NCBI GenBank assembly: GCA_965224065.1
Contig: CBDCYF010000005.1
Coordinates: 2,542,001 to 2,606,000, forward strand
Length of the DNA stretch: 64,000 bases
Direction of reading: 5' to 3'
Source: JAOTZA01 sp965224065
Lineage (GTDB): Bacteria; Acidobacteriota; Thermoanaerobaculia; Multivoradales; JAHEKO01
The notes beneath the pieces were generated by a model that made no database searches, was not told the origin of the DNA, and saw only the letters and a list, made by a program, of their open reading frames with translations. This document shows, in pieces, positions 34,363-43,097 of the stretch (position 1 is the first letter of the stretch; each line of letters starts with the position of its first letter). The translations under genes were made by a program, and so were the position numbers.

Positions 34363-35277
34363 ATGGCATCGGGCACCCTCCGCGCCGGCGACCGCCGCGA
34401 TCTCGACTGGTACATCGACAAAGCCGTCCAGGCGCTCGTCTTTGTCGGCGGCATCTCGGGGATCATCTTTGTCCTCGGGATCTTTGTCTTCATCACCAAA
34501 GAGGGTTTTGGCTTTCTCGCCGAGACGTTCGATTTCAAAGAGTTCTTCTTCTCGCCGCGCTGGCGGCCCACTTCCGAGAACAATCCGACCTACGGGGCGC
34601 TGGCGCTGATCGCCGGCACCGCGAGCGTCACGGGTCTCGCCATGCTGGTCGCCGTTCCCTTTTCGCTGGGAGCGGCGATCTATATCGGTGAGTTCGCCAC
34701 CGGCAAGCGCCGCGAGATCCTCAAGATCCTGGTGGAAATGCTGGCGGCCATTCCGTCCGTGGTTTGGGGATTTATCGGGCTTTCGATCATGAATCCCCTG
34801 ATCATCAAGCTCTTCAACGTTCCGATCGGCCTCAACGTGCTCAACGCCGGAGTGATCCTCGGTCTCATGGCGGCGCCGATCATGACCACCATCGCCGAAG
34901 ACGCTCTCAAGGCGGTTCCCGAGACCTATCGCGAGGCGGCCGAGGCGCTGGGGGCGACCCGCTGGCAGGTGACGTGGAAAGTCGTCATCCCGGCCGCCAA
35001 GAACGGATTGGTCGCGGCGGTGCTGCTGGGGGTGGGACGCGGCTTTGGCGAGACCATGGCGGTGCTGATGGCCTCCGGGCACTCGATCAACCTGCCCACC
35101 AGCCCCTTTGACTCCGTGCGCGCCCTGACGGCCACCATCGCCGCCGAGCTGGGCGAGACGGCGGTGGGATCGGATCACTACCGGGCGCTCTTCACCCTAG
35201 GGATCCTGCTGTTCGTCGTCACCTTTCTGATCAACCTCACCGCCGATCTCGTCGTGCGCGGGATCCGCAAGAAGTAG
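34363..35277 (+). CDS. pstC: phosphate ABC transporter permease PstC
   Basis: 304 residues with six transmembrane helices. The EAA loop that contacts the ATPase is EDALKAVPETYREAAEALGATRWQ, the most diagnostic motif; FFFSPRWRPTSENNPTYGAL and PFSLGAAIYIGEFATGKRRE are typical PstC. Starts at ATG 34363, 15 bp after phoU, and ends 7 bp before pstA. Confidence 0.95.
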   Translation: MASGTLRAGDRRDLDWYIDKAVQALVFVGGISGIIFVLGIFVFITKEGFGFLAETFDFKEFFFSPRWRPTSENNPTYGALALIAGTASVTGLAMLVAVPFSLGAAIYIGEFATGKRREILKILVEMLAAIPSVVWGFIGLSIMNPLIIKLFNVPIGLNVLNAGVILGLMAAPIMTTIAEDALKAVPETYREAAEALGATRWQVTWKVVIPAAKNGLVAAVLLGVGRGFGETMAVLMASGHSINLPTSPFDSVRALTATIAAELGETAVGSDHYRALFTLGILLFVVTFLINLTADLVVRGIRKK

Positions 35278-35284
35278 CCACAAA

Positions 35285-36154
35285 GTGTTCCAAGCTACCG
35301 AGCTCAACCAAAAAAACCGACGCCGCCAGAAGCTGGTGCGATGGCTGCTCCTGGTGATGACGGTGCTGCTGATCCTGCCCGTCCTGATCATCTTGGGAGT
35401 CCTCATCTACAAGGGCGGCCCGGCGGTGTCGATCGACTTTCTGCTCACCGAGCCGACCAACGGAATGACCGCGGGAGGTGTCCTGCCGGCACTCGTGGGC
35501 ACGGTGTGGCTGGTGGCGGTGGCTCTTCTGGCATCGGTGCCGGTGGGCGTGGCGGCCGCGCTCTATCTTTCGGAGTACGCGCCGGACAATTGGCTCACGC
35601 GGGCGATCAACCTCGCCATCATCAACCTGGCGGGGGTCCCGTCGATCGTCCACGCGCTATTTGGTGTCGGGGCGTTCGTACTTTTTTTCCGCTTTGGAAC
35701 GTCGATTCTGGCGGCCAGCCTGACGCTGGCGGTGATGACGCTGCCGGTGGTCATCGTGGCGACCAAGGAATCACTCCAGGCCGTGCCCCAGGCCTTTCGC
35801 GAGGCCTGCTGGAACATGGGGGCCACACGATGGCAGACCATCCGACGGGTTGTGCTGCCCAACTCGATCTCCGGCATCCTGACCGGGGTGATCCTCGAAG
35901 TGTCCCGAACGGCGGGGGAGACCGCTCCGATCATGTTCACCGGCGCCGCCTTCTTTCTCCCGTTTCTGCCCCAGAGCGTCTACGACCAGACGATGGCGAT
36001 GTCGCTTCATCTGTTTGTCGTCTCGACGCAGGTGCCGGGAGTGCCGGAATCACTCCCCTATGGGGTCGCGCTGGTCTTGATCTCCATGGTGCTGGCGATG
36101 AACCTGATCTCGATCTCCTTTCGCATGTACCTGAGAGGCAAAAAGAAGTGGTAG
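35285..36154 (+). CDS. pstA: phosphate ABC transporter permease PstA
   Basis: 289 residues from GTG 35285. Six transmembrane helices. The EAA loop reads KESLQAVPQAFREACWNMGATRWQ; further signatures are VPVGVAAALYLSEYAPDN, LAGVPSIVHALFGVGAFVLF, EVSRTAGETAPIMFTGAAFF. Partner of PstC in the membrane. The stop overlaps the GTG start of the first pstB-like gene by 7 bp, suggesting translational coupling. Confidence 0.95.
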   Translation: MFQATELNQKNRRRQKLVRWLLLVMTVLLILPVLIILGVLIYKGGPAVSIDFLLTEPTNGMTAGGVLPALVGTVWLVAVALLASVPVGVAAALYLSEYAPDNWLTRAINLAIINLAGVPSIVHALFGVGAFVLFFRFGTSILAASLTLAVMTLPVVIVATKESLQAVPQAFREACWNMGATRWQTIRRVVLPNSISGILTGVILEVSRTAGETAPIMFTGAAFFLPFLPQSVYDQTMAMSLHLFVVSTQVPGVPESLPYGVALVLISMVLAMNLISISFRMYLRGKKKW

Positions 36155-36957
36155 GCGTAGCGCCCCGGAGAGGAGCCGCACTGGAAAGCGCGGGCGGAAC
36201 GGTCCGACCCAAGGTGGAAGTGAACGATCTTTCGATCGCCTACGGGGAGAAAACCGTTCTGGCCGGAGTCAGCCTGGACATTCGGGAGCACGAGATCTTC
36301 GGCATTATCGGGCCGGCCAACTCGGGCAAGACCTCTTTTCTCCGGGCGCTCAACCGGATGGATCTCTTCACCCCCGGGATGCGGATCGAAGGGGAAGTGC
36401 TCTTTGACGGACGCGAGATCCGCCGGTGGCGCAACGTCTACGCGTTGCGGCGCAAGATCGGTGTGGTCTTTCCGCTGCCGGTGGGTTTGCCGATGACCGT
36501 CTACGACAACGTGGCGCTGGCACCGCGGTTGGCGGGAATCAAAAAAAAGGCCGCTCTCGATATCGTCGTGGAGCGATGCTTGACTCGCGCCGCTCTCTGG
36601 GACGAGGTCAAGGACCGGCTCGATTCACTGGGGAGCCTGCTCTCGGGCGGTCAGCAGCAGAGGCTCACCATCGCTCGGGCGCTTTCGCAAGAGCCCGAGC
36701 TGCTCTTATTGGACGAATTCTCGATCGCCGTCGATCCGGTGACCACGATGCGGATCGAAGATGTCCTCAAGGAGCTCAAGAAGGAGATCACCATCGTCCT
36801 GGTTACCAACCTGGTCCAGCAGGCACGGCGATTGGCCGAGCGGACGGCGTTCTTTCTGAGCGGTGAGCTGGTAGAGGTGGGGCGGACCGAGGATTTCTTT
36901 CTCGGAAACACACAAGACGAGCGCACCCGCGACTATGTGGAGGGACGGTTTGGCTGA
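36148..36957 (+). CDS. PstB-like ATPase with degenerate Q-loop and switch His (signature-donor subunit)
   Basis: About 269 residues from GTG 36148, overlapping pstA by 7 bp. Walker A GPANSGKT (residues 55-62), intact signature LSGGQQQRL (165-173) and Walker B LLLLDEF (185-191, Pro replaced by Phe). The Q-loop normally VFQRPNPFP reads VFPLPVGLP (Gln replaced by Pro109), and the switch His of VTHN is replaced: VTNL (Asn221). Thus its own ATP site lacks two residues needed for hydrolysis, while the signature that completes a partner's site is intact. I call it a divergent PstB paralogue. It precedes a second PstB with the opposite pattern. Confidence 0.88.
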   Translation: MVGVAPRRGAALESAGGTVRPKVEVNDLSIAYGEKTVLAGVSLDIREHEIFGIIGPANSGKTSFLRALNRMDLFTPGMRIEGEVLFDGREIRRWRNVYALRRKIGVVFPLPVGLPMTVYDNVALAPRLAGIKKKAALDIVVERCLTRAALWDEVKDRLDSLGSLLSGGQQQRLTIARALSQEPELLLLDEFSIAVDPVTTMRIEDVLKELKKEITIVLVTNLVQQARRLAERTAFFLSGELVEVGRTEDFFLGNTQDERTRDYVEGRFG

Positions 36958-37759
36958 GGATCGCAAGAGAGCCGACACCGCGCGCGCCGCGGGCGATCTC
37001 GCCATCCGCACCCGAGACCTCAACCTCTGGTACGGAACATTCCAGGCGCTGTTCGATGTCGATCTCGACATCAAGCAGGGGATCATCACGTCCTTGATCG
37101 GTCCGTCCGGCTGTGGCAAATCTACTTTTTTGCGCTCGGTCAACCGGATCAACGAGCGTTTGGGCTATGTTCGGACCACCGGGACGATCGAAGTCCTCGG
37201 CCATGACATCTACGCGCCGGACGTCGAGTTGATCCAGGTGCGAAAAGAGATCGGCATGGTGTTCCAGCGGCCTAACCCGTTGCCGCTCTCGATCCGGGAC
37301 AACGTTCTCTTTGGCTACCGGACGCATCGCACTGGGGACGGGGCGAGGGGCGTCGACGAGGAGGAAGCGATTCTCGAGAAGTCGCTCACCGAGGTTTTGC
37401 TCTGGGAGGAGGTCAAGGACCGGCTCGACCGGCCGGCGATCGAGCTGTCGCTCGAAGCACAGCAAAAGCTCTGCATCGCCCGGCTGCTTCCGGTCAAGCC
37501 CGAGGTGCTGCTGATGGACGAGCCCTGCTCCGCGCTCGACCCCGAGGGCACCGAAGCGGTCGAGGAGCTGATCTGGGAGCTTCGCGACGACTACACGATC
37601 CTGATCGTTACCCACAACATGGCCCAGGCGCGCCGAGCGTCCGAAGAGTGCATCTTCATGCTCCTGGGAAAAGTGATCGAGCACACCCCGACCGGCGAGA
37701 TGTTCGTCACCCCGCAGCACCAGGAAACCGCCGATTACATCGAGGGGCGTTACGGTTGA
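36950..37759 (+). CDS. pstB: PstB ATPase with degenerate signature motif (catalytic subunit)
   Basis: About 269 residues. I prefer TTG 36950, which has GGAGGG 6-7 bp upstream and overlaps the previous stop; ATG 36935 is an alternative 5 codons earlier. Walker A GPSGCGKST, Q-loop GMVFQRPNPLPLS, Walker B VLLMDEPCSALDP and switch His IVTHNMAQA are all canonical PstB. The signature, expected LSGGQQQRLCIAR, is LSLEAQQKLCIAR, so the two Gly residues that contact the partner's ATP are gone. It could supply the catalytic half of a heterodimer with the preceding PstB-like protein. It is the last gene of the pst operon. Confidence 0.93.
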   Translation: MAEDRKRADTARAAGDLAIRTRDLNLWYGTFQALFDVDLDIKQGIITSLIGPSGCGKSTFLRSVNRINERLGYVRTTGTIEVLGHDIYAPDVELIQVRKEIGMVFQRPNPLPLSIRDNVLFGYRTHRTGDGARGVDEEEAILEKSLTEVLLWEEVKDRLDRPAIELSLEAQQKLCIARLLPVKPEVLLMDEPCSALDPEGTEAVEELIWELRDDYTILIVTHNMAQARRASEECIFMLLGKVIEHTPTGEMFVTPQHQETADYIEGRYG

Positions 37760-37778
37760 TGCCGCGTCTCTTGCCGAC

Positions 37779-39401
37779 CTAGGAGCCGGACCGGAACACG
37801 TCGTCGGGGAGCTCGGAGCCAATCTCGGTGTTGAGCCGGATGATCCGCGCCAGGTTGTGCTCTTCGACCCACTCGACCAGATCGTCGGGGAGCGCCCGCC
37901 GGTACCAGAAGCGGTCACCATCTCGCAGGCGCTCGAATTGGTCGCGGAGCACGTGAAAGGCGAGCTCTCCCACCATGGCCCCCGGCACGTGGTCTTCGGC
38001 CAGCGCGCCCACCCAGGCGTCGATGTGCTTGACCGAAGGATAGATGTCGGCGAGGCGCTGCTGCGCCAGCGGATCCGTGGTGATGTCGGCAAAGCTCTTG
38101 GCCCGCTCGAGACCGAGAGCGGCGCGCGCTCGGTTGTAGCCGGGCAGCCCGTGGTCACGACCACGCTGGATGTTGAGGGCCGCTAGGTCGAATCCACCGC
38201 GTCGTGGCTGGCCAAAGAGAAAGTTGCGCACATCGTCGACGATGAAGCCGTCGACCCTCTGCGCGCTCTGTGTGGCCAGTCCTCTCAAGTACGGCTCGAC
38301 GCCGTACCGGGAGAGCTCGCGAGGGGCGAAAAACGCGTCGCGCAGCGGCAGGTTGCCGGCGTTCATGACGTTGCCGTTGGGCCGCAGCCGCATGAGCTCG
38401 GGCGGCAGCATACTGTGACCAAACCGGTAGCAAGCCGTGGAGAAGACGTTGGAGATTCCGGGGTTGATATTCGGTCGGTAACCGGAGTCTGTGGCGAGCG
38501 CCTTGGGACCCAGCAACAGCGGCAGGAACTCGTTGTAGGTGATGGCCTGCATCTCGGCCCCGACCAGAGCCCGCGCGAGCTGATACCGCTCCTCCTTTGA
38601 CAACCCGCCCTGACGCCGGAGGTGGCGCACGATGCGGTTGTGCTCGCGAACAAAGAGCGTGTGGAGCGATGTCAGCGCCACGTTCTCGTTGGCGCGCACG
38701 TCGCCGGCGAGAAAAAGCGAAGGGTCGTGATCGCTGGGAGCGTTGGGCAGACCCCGAGTGTTGTAGGGCAGCAGACCGTCGCGACTCTTCTTCAGTCGGT
38801 CCCCGCGCCCGCGGTTGCGGCGCAGCGCGCGGGCCCTTGTCTCATCGGACCCATAGACGTGAGAGGCGTCGATCCAGGCGGTGATCTCATTGAGCTGTTG
38901 ACGCTCGGCTCTCTTGCCGTAGAGCGTGCGCGAAAACGGGATGGTTGCGGTTCCCGTGCCGAGAGGGTCGAAATGAGGGTCGCCGGCCGGCACGGGAATG
39001 TCAAAGGCCTCCGCGGGCTGGGCCGGACCGGACAGCGAGATGTCGTGATCGAGAAACTGGGCCCAGGCCCAGAAGAAGTCCGTCAGGCCGTATTCGTTGG
39101 GAACCGACTCGCTCTGGGCGGCGCAGGCATTGCTGATCTCGCGCGGCCCTGGGCGTTTTTCGCCGGCCGGCTCGGAGCGTCCGTCGGCATAGGCCGCGGG
39201 CAATACCCGGAGCAGCTCGATCCCGGTGCTCCCCCAGCGGGGGTGCTTCAGGTTGTTGTCGCGGCCGTCGATGGTGCGGTAGGCGTCGAGCTGGGCGTGG
39301 ATCGCGCCGCCGAAAAGCAGCAGCAAGCCCGCGAGTGTTACCGGAAGCGCTGGGCGCTTCCCCTTGGAAGGTTCCCGAACATTCAAAAGTACGAGTCTCA
39401 T
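37779..39401 (-). CDS. exported animal-type heme peroxidase
   Basis: About 540 residues from ATG 39401, with a weak AGGGG site upstream and a signal segment ending near AIHAQ. The fold is that of peroxidasin/myeloperoxidase relatives: FFWAWAQFLDHDISLS carries the distal His; TAWIDASHVYGSDETRARAL, LHTLFVREHNRIVRHL, FSTACYRFGHSMLPPELM (proximal His) and ALNIQRGRDHGLPGYNRAR follow in the canonical order. Such bacterial enzymes oxidise halides or small organics with peroxide. The gene is convergent with the pst operon and unrelated to it by position. Confidence 0.9.
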   Translation of the reverse strand: MRLVLLNVREPSKGKRPALPVTLAGLLLLFGGAIHAQLDAYRTIDGRDNNLKHPRWGSTGIELLRVLPAAYADGRSEPAGEKRPGPREISNACAAQSESVPNEYGLTDFFWAWAQFLDHDISLSGPAQPAEAFDIPVPAGDPHFDPLGTGTATIPFSRTLYGKRAERQQLNEITAWIDASHVYGSDETRARALRRNRGRGDRLKKSRDGLLPYNTRGLPNAPSDHDPSLFLAGDVRANENVALTSLHTLFVREHNRIVRHLRRQGGLSKEERYQLARALVGAEMQAITYNEFLPLLLGPKALATDSGYRPNINPGISNVFSTACYRFGHSMLPPELMRLRPNGNVMNAGNLPLRDAFFAPRELSRYGVEPYLRGLATQSAQRVDGFIVDDVRNFLFGQPRRGGFDLAALNIQRGRDHGLPGYNRARAALGLERAKSFADITTDPLAQQRLADIYPSVKHIDAWVGALAEDHVPGAMVGELAFHVLRDQFERLRDGDRFWYRRALPDDLVEWVEEHNLARIIRLNTEIGSELPDDVFRSGS

Positions 39402-39557
39402 TTTGCAACCCCTGCCGACGGGTCGGCGTGTGTATTCAGCAGGACCACCGGTCCCCACCGGCGGCACCCAACTCTTTGAGAGCCTTTAAGTTACCTTACG
39501 ACGCCGAGCGTTGGAAGCTTATGTAGGCGTCGAAATAGATCTTCCGGCCCGGGGTCG

Positions 39558-41039
39558 CTAGAGCATCCGCTCGAGGTGGACGATCGCTGTGGTGTCGGCG
39601 GGGTTCTCGAGCTCGAGACAGCCTTTGGCGTCGGCGATCTCGACTTGTGCCGAGGCCAGGTAACCTGTGCCGCGACTCCGCTTCCACCGGAAGCGGTACG
39701 GCGTGCCCTCGTGGAGCCGGCACACGCGCACCGACTCCGAGGCGCCCGCGTAGACCAGGAACTCGTCGCCGTTGGCGCGCGCGGTGCCGCAGCCGCCGTT
39801 TGCGCCCGGTTTGCACGGCTTGCCGGAAGAGAAAAGCGCCCAGGGCGAGCTCGTCGGCCGGGTCTTGTCGCGCGGCTGGCCGCCCGGCGCGCCCTGCGGC
39901 GCCATGTCGGCAAGGCCGCTCACGGCGCGGCCGTTGCGCGTCTTGTTGACGCTGGCCACCAGGTCCTGGATCGCACCCAGGGCGCGGAGGACCTTGGCCC
40001 AGCGGTTTTCCTCTGGGTCCCAGGAATCCCCGGCCCACCACTCGAGCGTCTGGGTCAGGTCCATAAAGACGGGATGTTGTCCCCGCAGAAACGTCTTCCA
40101 GACCCAATCAAAGTCAATGTTGTCGGGCTCGTAGTGATCGCTGTCGGCGATCAGGACCTTGCGGCCGTCGGCGGCCGGAGGGTCGGTGGCAAAGGAGCCG
40201 TCGGGGTCGCACGGTGCGATGATCTCCGTGGTCATGCCGTACATGGCGTCGTTCAAGCCCTGACGGTCCGCTACGCTCTGCTCCAGGGGCAACGGGCACG
40301 ACACCCAGGTGAGGTGCCGGTCGCAGACCGAGCGCAGGTGCGCCAGGATGTTGGCTTGCCAGTTGGAGGCGTTGGGGGCGCCAAAAGATGAGGGATGCGA
40401 TTCGTTGGCGATTTCCCAGATGATGTTCGGTTCCGCGCACAATTTTCTGGCCACGTGGTCGACGTAGTCGAGCTGTTGACCCTGGGCCAGCCCGATGTGG
40501 AGCGCCCCCCGCTGCTTGGATACCGCTTCGGAAGTGTTGTCGCGGTTGTACGGGTTGAGCGGCCAGGGGTCGGGATCGCGCAGTCCCCCGCGGTCGTCCA
40601 TGCTCCAGCCCTGGAAGAGCATTACGCTGACGAAGAGGTCTTTTTTCCGCGCCTGGCGGACCCGGCGGCGGACTCTCTTGATGTAGGCGTTGTCGTACGG
40701 TGGCGAGAGCCGGTAGACGCCGTCGACCTGGGTGTAGGGGAGGGGGGAGTAGTGGCCGTCTTCCCAGAACCAGCCGCGGGTGAAGTTGTGGCCCCGGCGG
40801 CTCAAGCCGTCGAGATACTTGGCGCCGTCAAAGGCCGGGCTCGGGTCATAGTCTTGGAAGACGCTCCAGGCGTGGGCCCCGCTCAAGACCAGGGCGGTCT
40901 TGCCGCCGTCGTCGGTCAACCAACGCGGGTTGTCCGGGTGGACCTCGAGCACGGCTCCGACCGCGGTCGGCCAGAGAAAAACCGTGGCGACCGCCAGAAC
41001 CGGAAATCCCCAACCGAGTCGATAGCGACCCCATCGCAT
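39558..41039 (-). CDS. exported GH-like TIM-barrel protein (DUF4038/DUF6298-like)
   Basis: About 493 residues. ATG 41039 gives a normal signal peptide (RWGRYRLGWGFPVLAVATVF); the frame opens at 41063 but that N-terminus is acidic. The catalytic-looking region is EPNIIWEIANESHPSSFG, where the Asn-Glu pair resembles the acid/base of clan-A glycosidases; ALVLSGAHAWSVFQDYDP, GHNFTRGWFWEDGHYSPL and PVFMDLTQTLEWW are consistent with a TIM barrel acting on polysaccharide. The last 90 residues form a separate beta domain. Substrate unknown; the family assignment is by general resemblance only. Confidence 0.65.
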   Translation of the reverse strand: MRWGRYRLGWGFPVLAVATVFLWPTAVGAVLEVHPDNPRWLTDDGGKTALVLSGAHAWSVFQDYDPSPAFDGAKYLDGLSRRGHNFTRGWFWEDGHYSPLPYTQVDGVYRLSPPYDNAYIKRVRRRVRQARKKDLFVSVMLFQGWSMDDRGGLRDPDPWPLNPYNRDNTSEAVSKQRGALHIGLAQGQQLDYVDHVARKLCAEPNIIWEIANESHPSSFGAPNASNWQANILAHLRSVCDRHLTWVSCPLPLEQSVADRQGLNDAMYGMTTEIIAPCDPDGSFATDPPAADGRKVLIADSDHYEPDNIDFDWVWKTFLRGQHPVFMDLTQTLEWWAGDSWDPEENRWAKVLRALGAIQDLVASVNKTRNGRAVSGLADMAPQGAPGGQPRDKTRPTSSPWALFSSGKPCKPGANGGCGTARANGDEFLVYAGASESVRVCRLHEGTPYRFRWKRSRGTGYLASAQVEIADAKGCLELENPADTTAIVHLERML

Positions 41040-41088
41040 CTCCTCATTATGGTCGAGGAGCATCGTTTGCGCGACCGCCGTAATCTGG

Positions 41089-41388
41089 TTACGCCGAGCG
41101 GGTCTCTTCGAGCCATTCCCGGGGCAGCCGCCTCAGAAGAGAGTACTTGGCGCGCAGCGCCTCGATCTGTCGCGCATAGTCGTCGAGCGGCTGGGGTCCC
41201 AAGACCCGTTCGAGCTCGCGGCGGCGGGCCTTACGGTCGCGGATTTCGAACGTCATCAGCGCGCGCAAAAAGCTGTAGACGACACGCGGCTGGACGTCGG
41301 GCCGGGCGATGACCCCGAGGCGCAGGAGATCGCGAGCGACATCGGCGCGATAGCGAACCGGTAACGGAAAGTCCTCGAGCTGGTGCAT
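41089..41388 (-). CDS. small hypothetical protein
   Basis: Protein of 99 residues, rich in Arg and Leu, with no signal or membrane segment. It appears mostly helical (VARDLLRLGVIARPDVQPRV, YSFLRALMTFEIRDRKARRR, DDYARQIEALRAKYSLLRRL). I do not recognise a family. It lies 49 bp upstream of the GH-like gene on the same strand, and could be cotranscribed with it. Codon composition is like its neighbours, supporting a real gene. Confidence 0.55.
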   Translation of the reverse strand: MHQLEDFPLPVRYRADVARDLLRLGVIARPDVQPRVVYSFLRALMTFEIRDRKARRRELERVLGPQPLDDYARQIEALRAKYSLLRRLPREWLEETRSA

Positions 41389-41471
41389 CTCGGCGGGCCC
41401 TGCGCTGGAACAGGTCTCCTGTAATAGGATTGAGGTCGAGTACAGCGGACTACCGGAGGGGGGATCATCCT

Positions 41472-43097
41472 ATGCGTAACGGGATCTCGTTAGTAGTCTT
41501 TATTTTTTTTGCGGCAACTTGCCCGCTTTGGGCCGGGGGGCGGCCCCGAGCGGTCTCGCCCGGCGGCGAGGCTCGACAGGCCCGAACCGCCGCATCGTGC
41601 CCGACGTTTCACTGGAGTCTCGTCGACGAGGCGCAGGGATACGAATTGATCGTCTACCGTGCCGAAGGACGCCAACTGGCCGGCGGCGGTGCGTTTGGCG
41701 TACCGATCGACCATGGAGCACCGGCGTTGCGGGAGCTGCTGCCGGCGGGAGTGACTGGCTGGGCGCCTTCGCTCGACCGGTGCCTTGATCCCGGGGGCCG
41801 GTACGCTTGGATGGTACGGGCGCTCGATGGGGCGGGAATGGCCCACGGCGAGTGGTCCGAGCCCCGCCACTTCGAGGTCCGCCCACAGAGTCGCCTGGAG
41901 CGGCTGCTGGGCAAAGTAGTCAAACGGTTGGTCGCGGAGGGGGAGTTGAGCGACGAGGAGGCGGCGGAGCTGGCCGCCTGGGGAGTGGGCGCGGGTGCGA
42001 CGGGCGACAACGGGCTTCCCGAGAGCCCTCTCGACGCGACTCAAGGGTTCCATGAGGCCAGCCCTTCGGTCCCCGGGCCGCAGACTAGATTTGTCAACAA
42101 CCCGGGGAGCGCCGCCTTCCAGGTCGACGGCGCAGGGTACGAAAGAGGGATCTACGTCGAAGGCGATGTATTCGGAATCCTGAGTAACGCAACGAACCCG
42201 ACCGGGTTCGCCTACGGCCTCCGCGGCGCCAGTACCTCGACTTCGGGCAGAGGCGTCTTGGGAATAGCCTACGCGCTTTCCGGCTCCACTTACGGCGTCT
42301 ACGGCCATAACAACTCGACCTCCGGCAGGGCGCTGTTTGGATGGGCCACCGCCACGACCGGCTTCAACACTGGCGTCTGGGGGGAGAGTAACTCGAAGTT
42401 TGGCAAGGGTGTGTACGGACTCGCTTCCGCCACCAACGGCTCAAACTACGGCGTCGAGGGCCAAAGCGACTCGACTTCGGGCGTGGGCGTGCTCGGATTT
42501 GCCTCGGCGTTCTCCGGCACCAACACCGGGGTCTATGGCGCGACCAGCTCCGCGTCTGGCTACAGCTTCTATGCCGCCGGCAGCGGCACCAACTACGGCC
42601 CCTTCACCGGCGGGCACGAGGCGCGCCTGGCCGACGGCTTCGGCGAAGTCGTGCCCGGCATGGTGGTCGTGGCGACCGGCGAGACCCAGGTGCGAGAAGA
42701 GAACGGGGCGGTCAACCTCTCCTCGACGCTTCCCACCGTCGCCCTCTCCCGCCGGGCCGAGGACCCCGCCGTGCTCGGGGTGCTCGTTGCCGAATCCGAG
42801 TTGTCTGAAAAACACTGGTACAAAGTGGTGGAGAGCCAGCGTTTTGCAACCGTCAACGCGCTCGGGGAAGGACGAGTCTGGGTGACCGACGCCAACGGCC
42901 CGGCACGAACGGGCGACTACCTCACCACCTCCGACGTCCCCGGCTACGCCCAACGACAGGAAGATCGGTTTCTACAGTCGCACACTTTGGGCAAGGCGAT
43001 CGAGACTGTGGACTGGGACGAAGTGACGGACACCGTCGAGCAAGATGGGAAGACCTACAAAAGAGCACTAATCGCCGTCGTTTACACGAGCGGCTAG
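41472..43097 (+). CDS. exported beta-repeat surface protein with C-terminal autoprocessing-like domain
   Basis: About 541 residues from ATG 41472, with a GGAGGGGGG stretch upstream and a signal peptide ending near PLWAGG. An N-terminal fibronectin-like domain (SCPTFHWSLVDEAQGYELIVY) is followed by a charged helix and then five near-repeats of about 24 residues between 42.2 and 42.57 kb with the pattern YGVxGxxxSxSGxGVxGxAxAxxG, as in tail-fibre or adhesin beta-helices. The C-terminal 180 residues (HEARLADGFGEVVPGMVVVA, LGEGRVWVTDANGPARTGDY, GKAIETVD) resemble the intramolecular chaperone-like tails of fibre proteins. No phage gene is nearby, so it is more likely a cell-surface fibre. Confidence 0.68.
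   Translation: MRNGISLVVFIFFAATCPLWAGGRPRAVSPGGEARQARTAASCPTFHWSLVDEAQGYELIVYRAEGRQLAGGGAFGVPIDHGAPALRELLPAGVTGWAPSLDRCLDPGGRYAWMVRALDGAGMAHGEWSEPRHFEVRPQSRLERLLGKVVKRLVAEGELSDEEAAELAAWGVGAGATGDNGLPESPLDATQGFHEASPSVPGPQTRFVNNPGSAAFQVDGAGYERGIYVEGDVFGILSNATNPTGFAYGLRGASTSTSGRGVLGIAYALSGSTYGVYGHNNSTSGRALFGWATATTGFNTGVWGESNSKFGKGVYGLASATNGSNYGVEGQSDSTSGVGVLGFASAFSGTNTGVYGATSSASGYSFYAAGSGTNYGPFTGGHEARLADGFGEVVPGMVVVATGETQVREENGAVNLSSTLPTVALSRRAEDPAVLGVLVAESELSEKHWYKVVESQRFATVNALGEGRVWVTDANGPARTGDYLTTSDVPGYAQRQEDRFLQSHTLGKAIETVDWDEVTDTVEQDGKTYKRALIAVVYTSG

Noticed and set aside
33514..35178. A 554-codon minus-strand open frame over phoU and pstC
   Set aside because: It is antisense to two clear genes of the pst operon and is His/Arg/Asp-rich without motifs.
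41472..43097. A prophage region
   Set aside because: Only the fibre-like protein suggests phage. No capsid, terminase, integrase or lysis genes are present, and the protein has a signal peptide.
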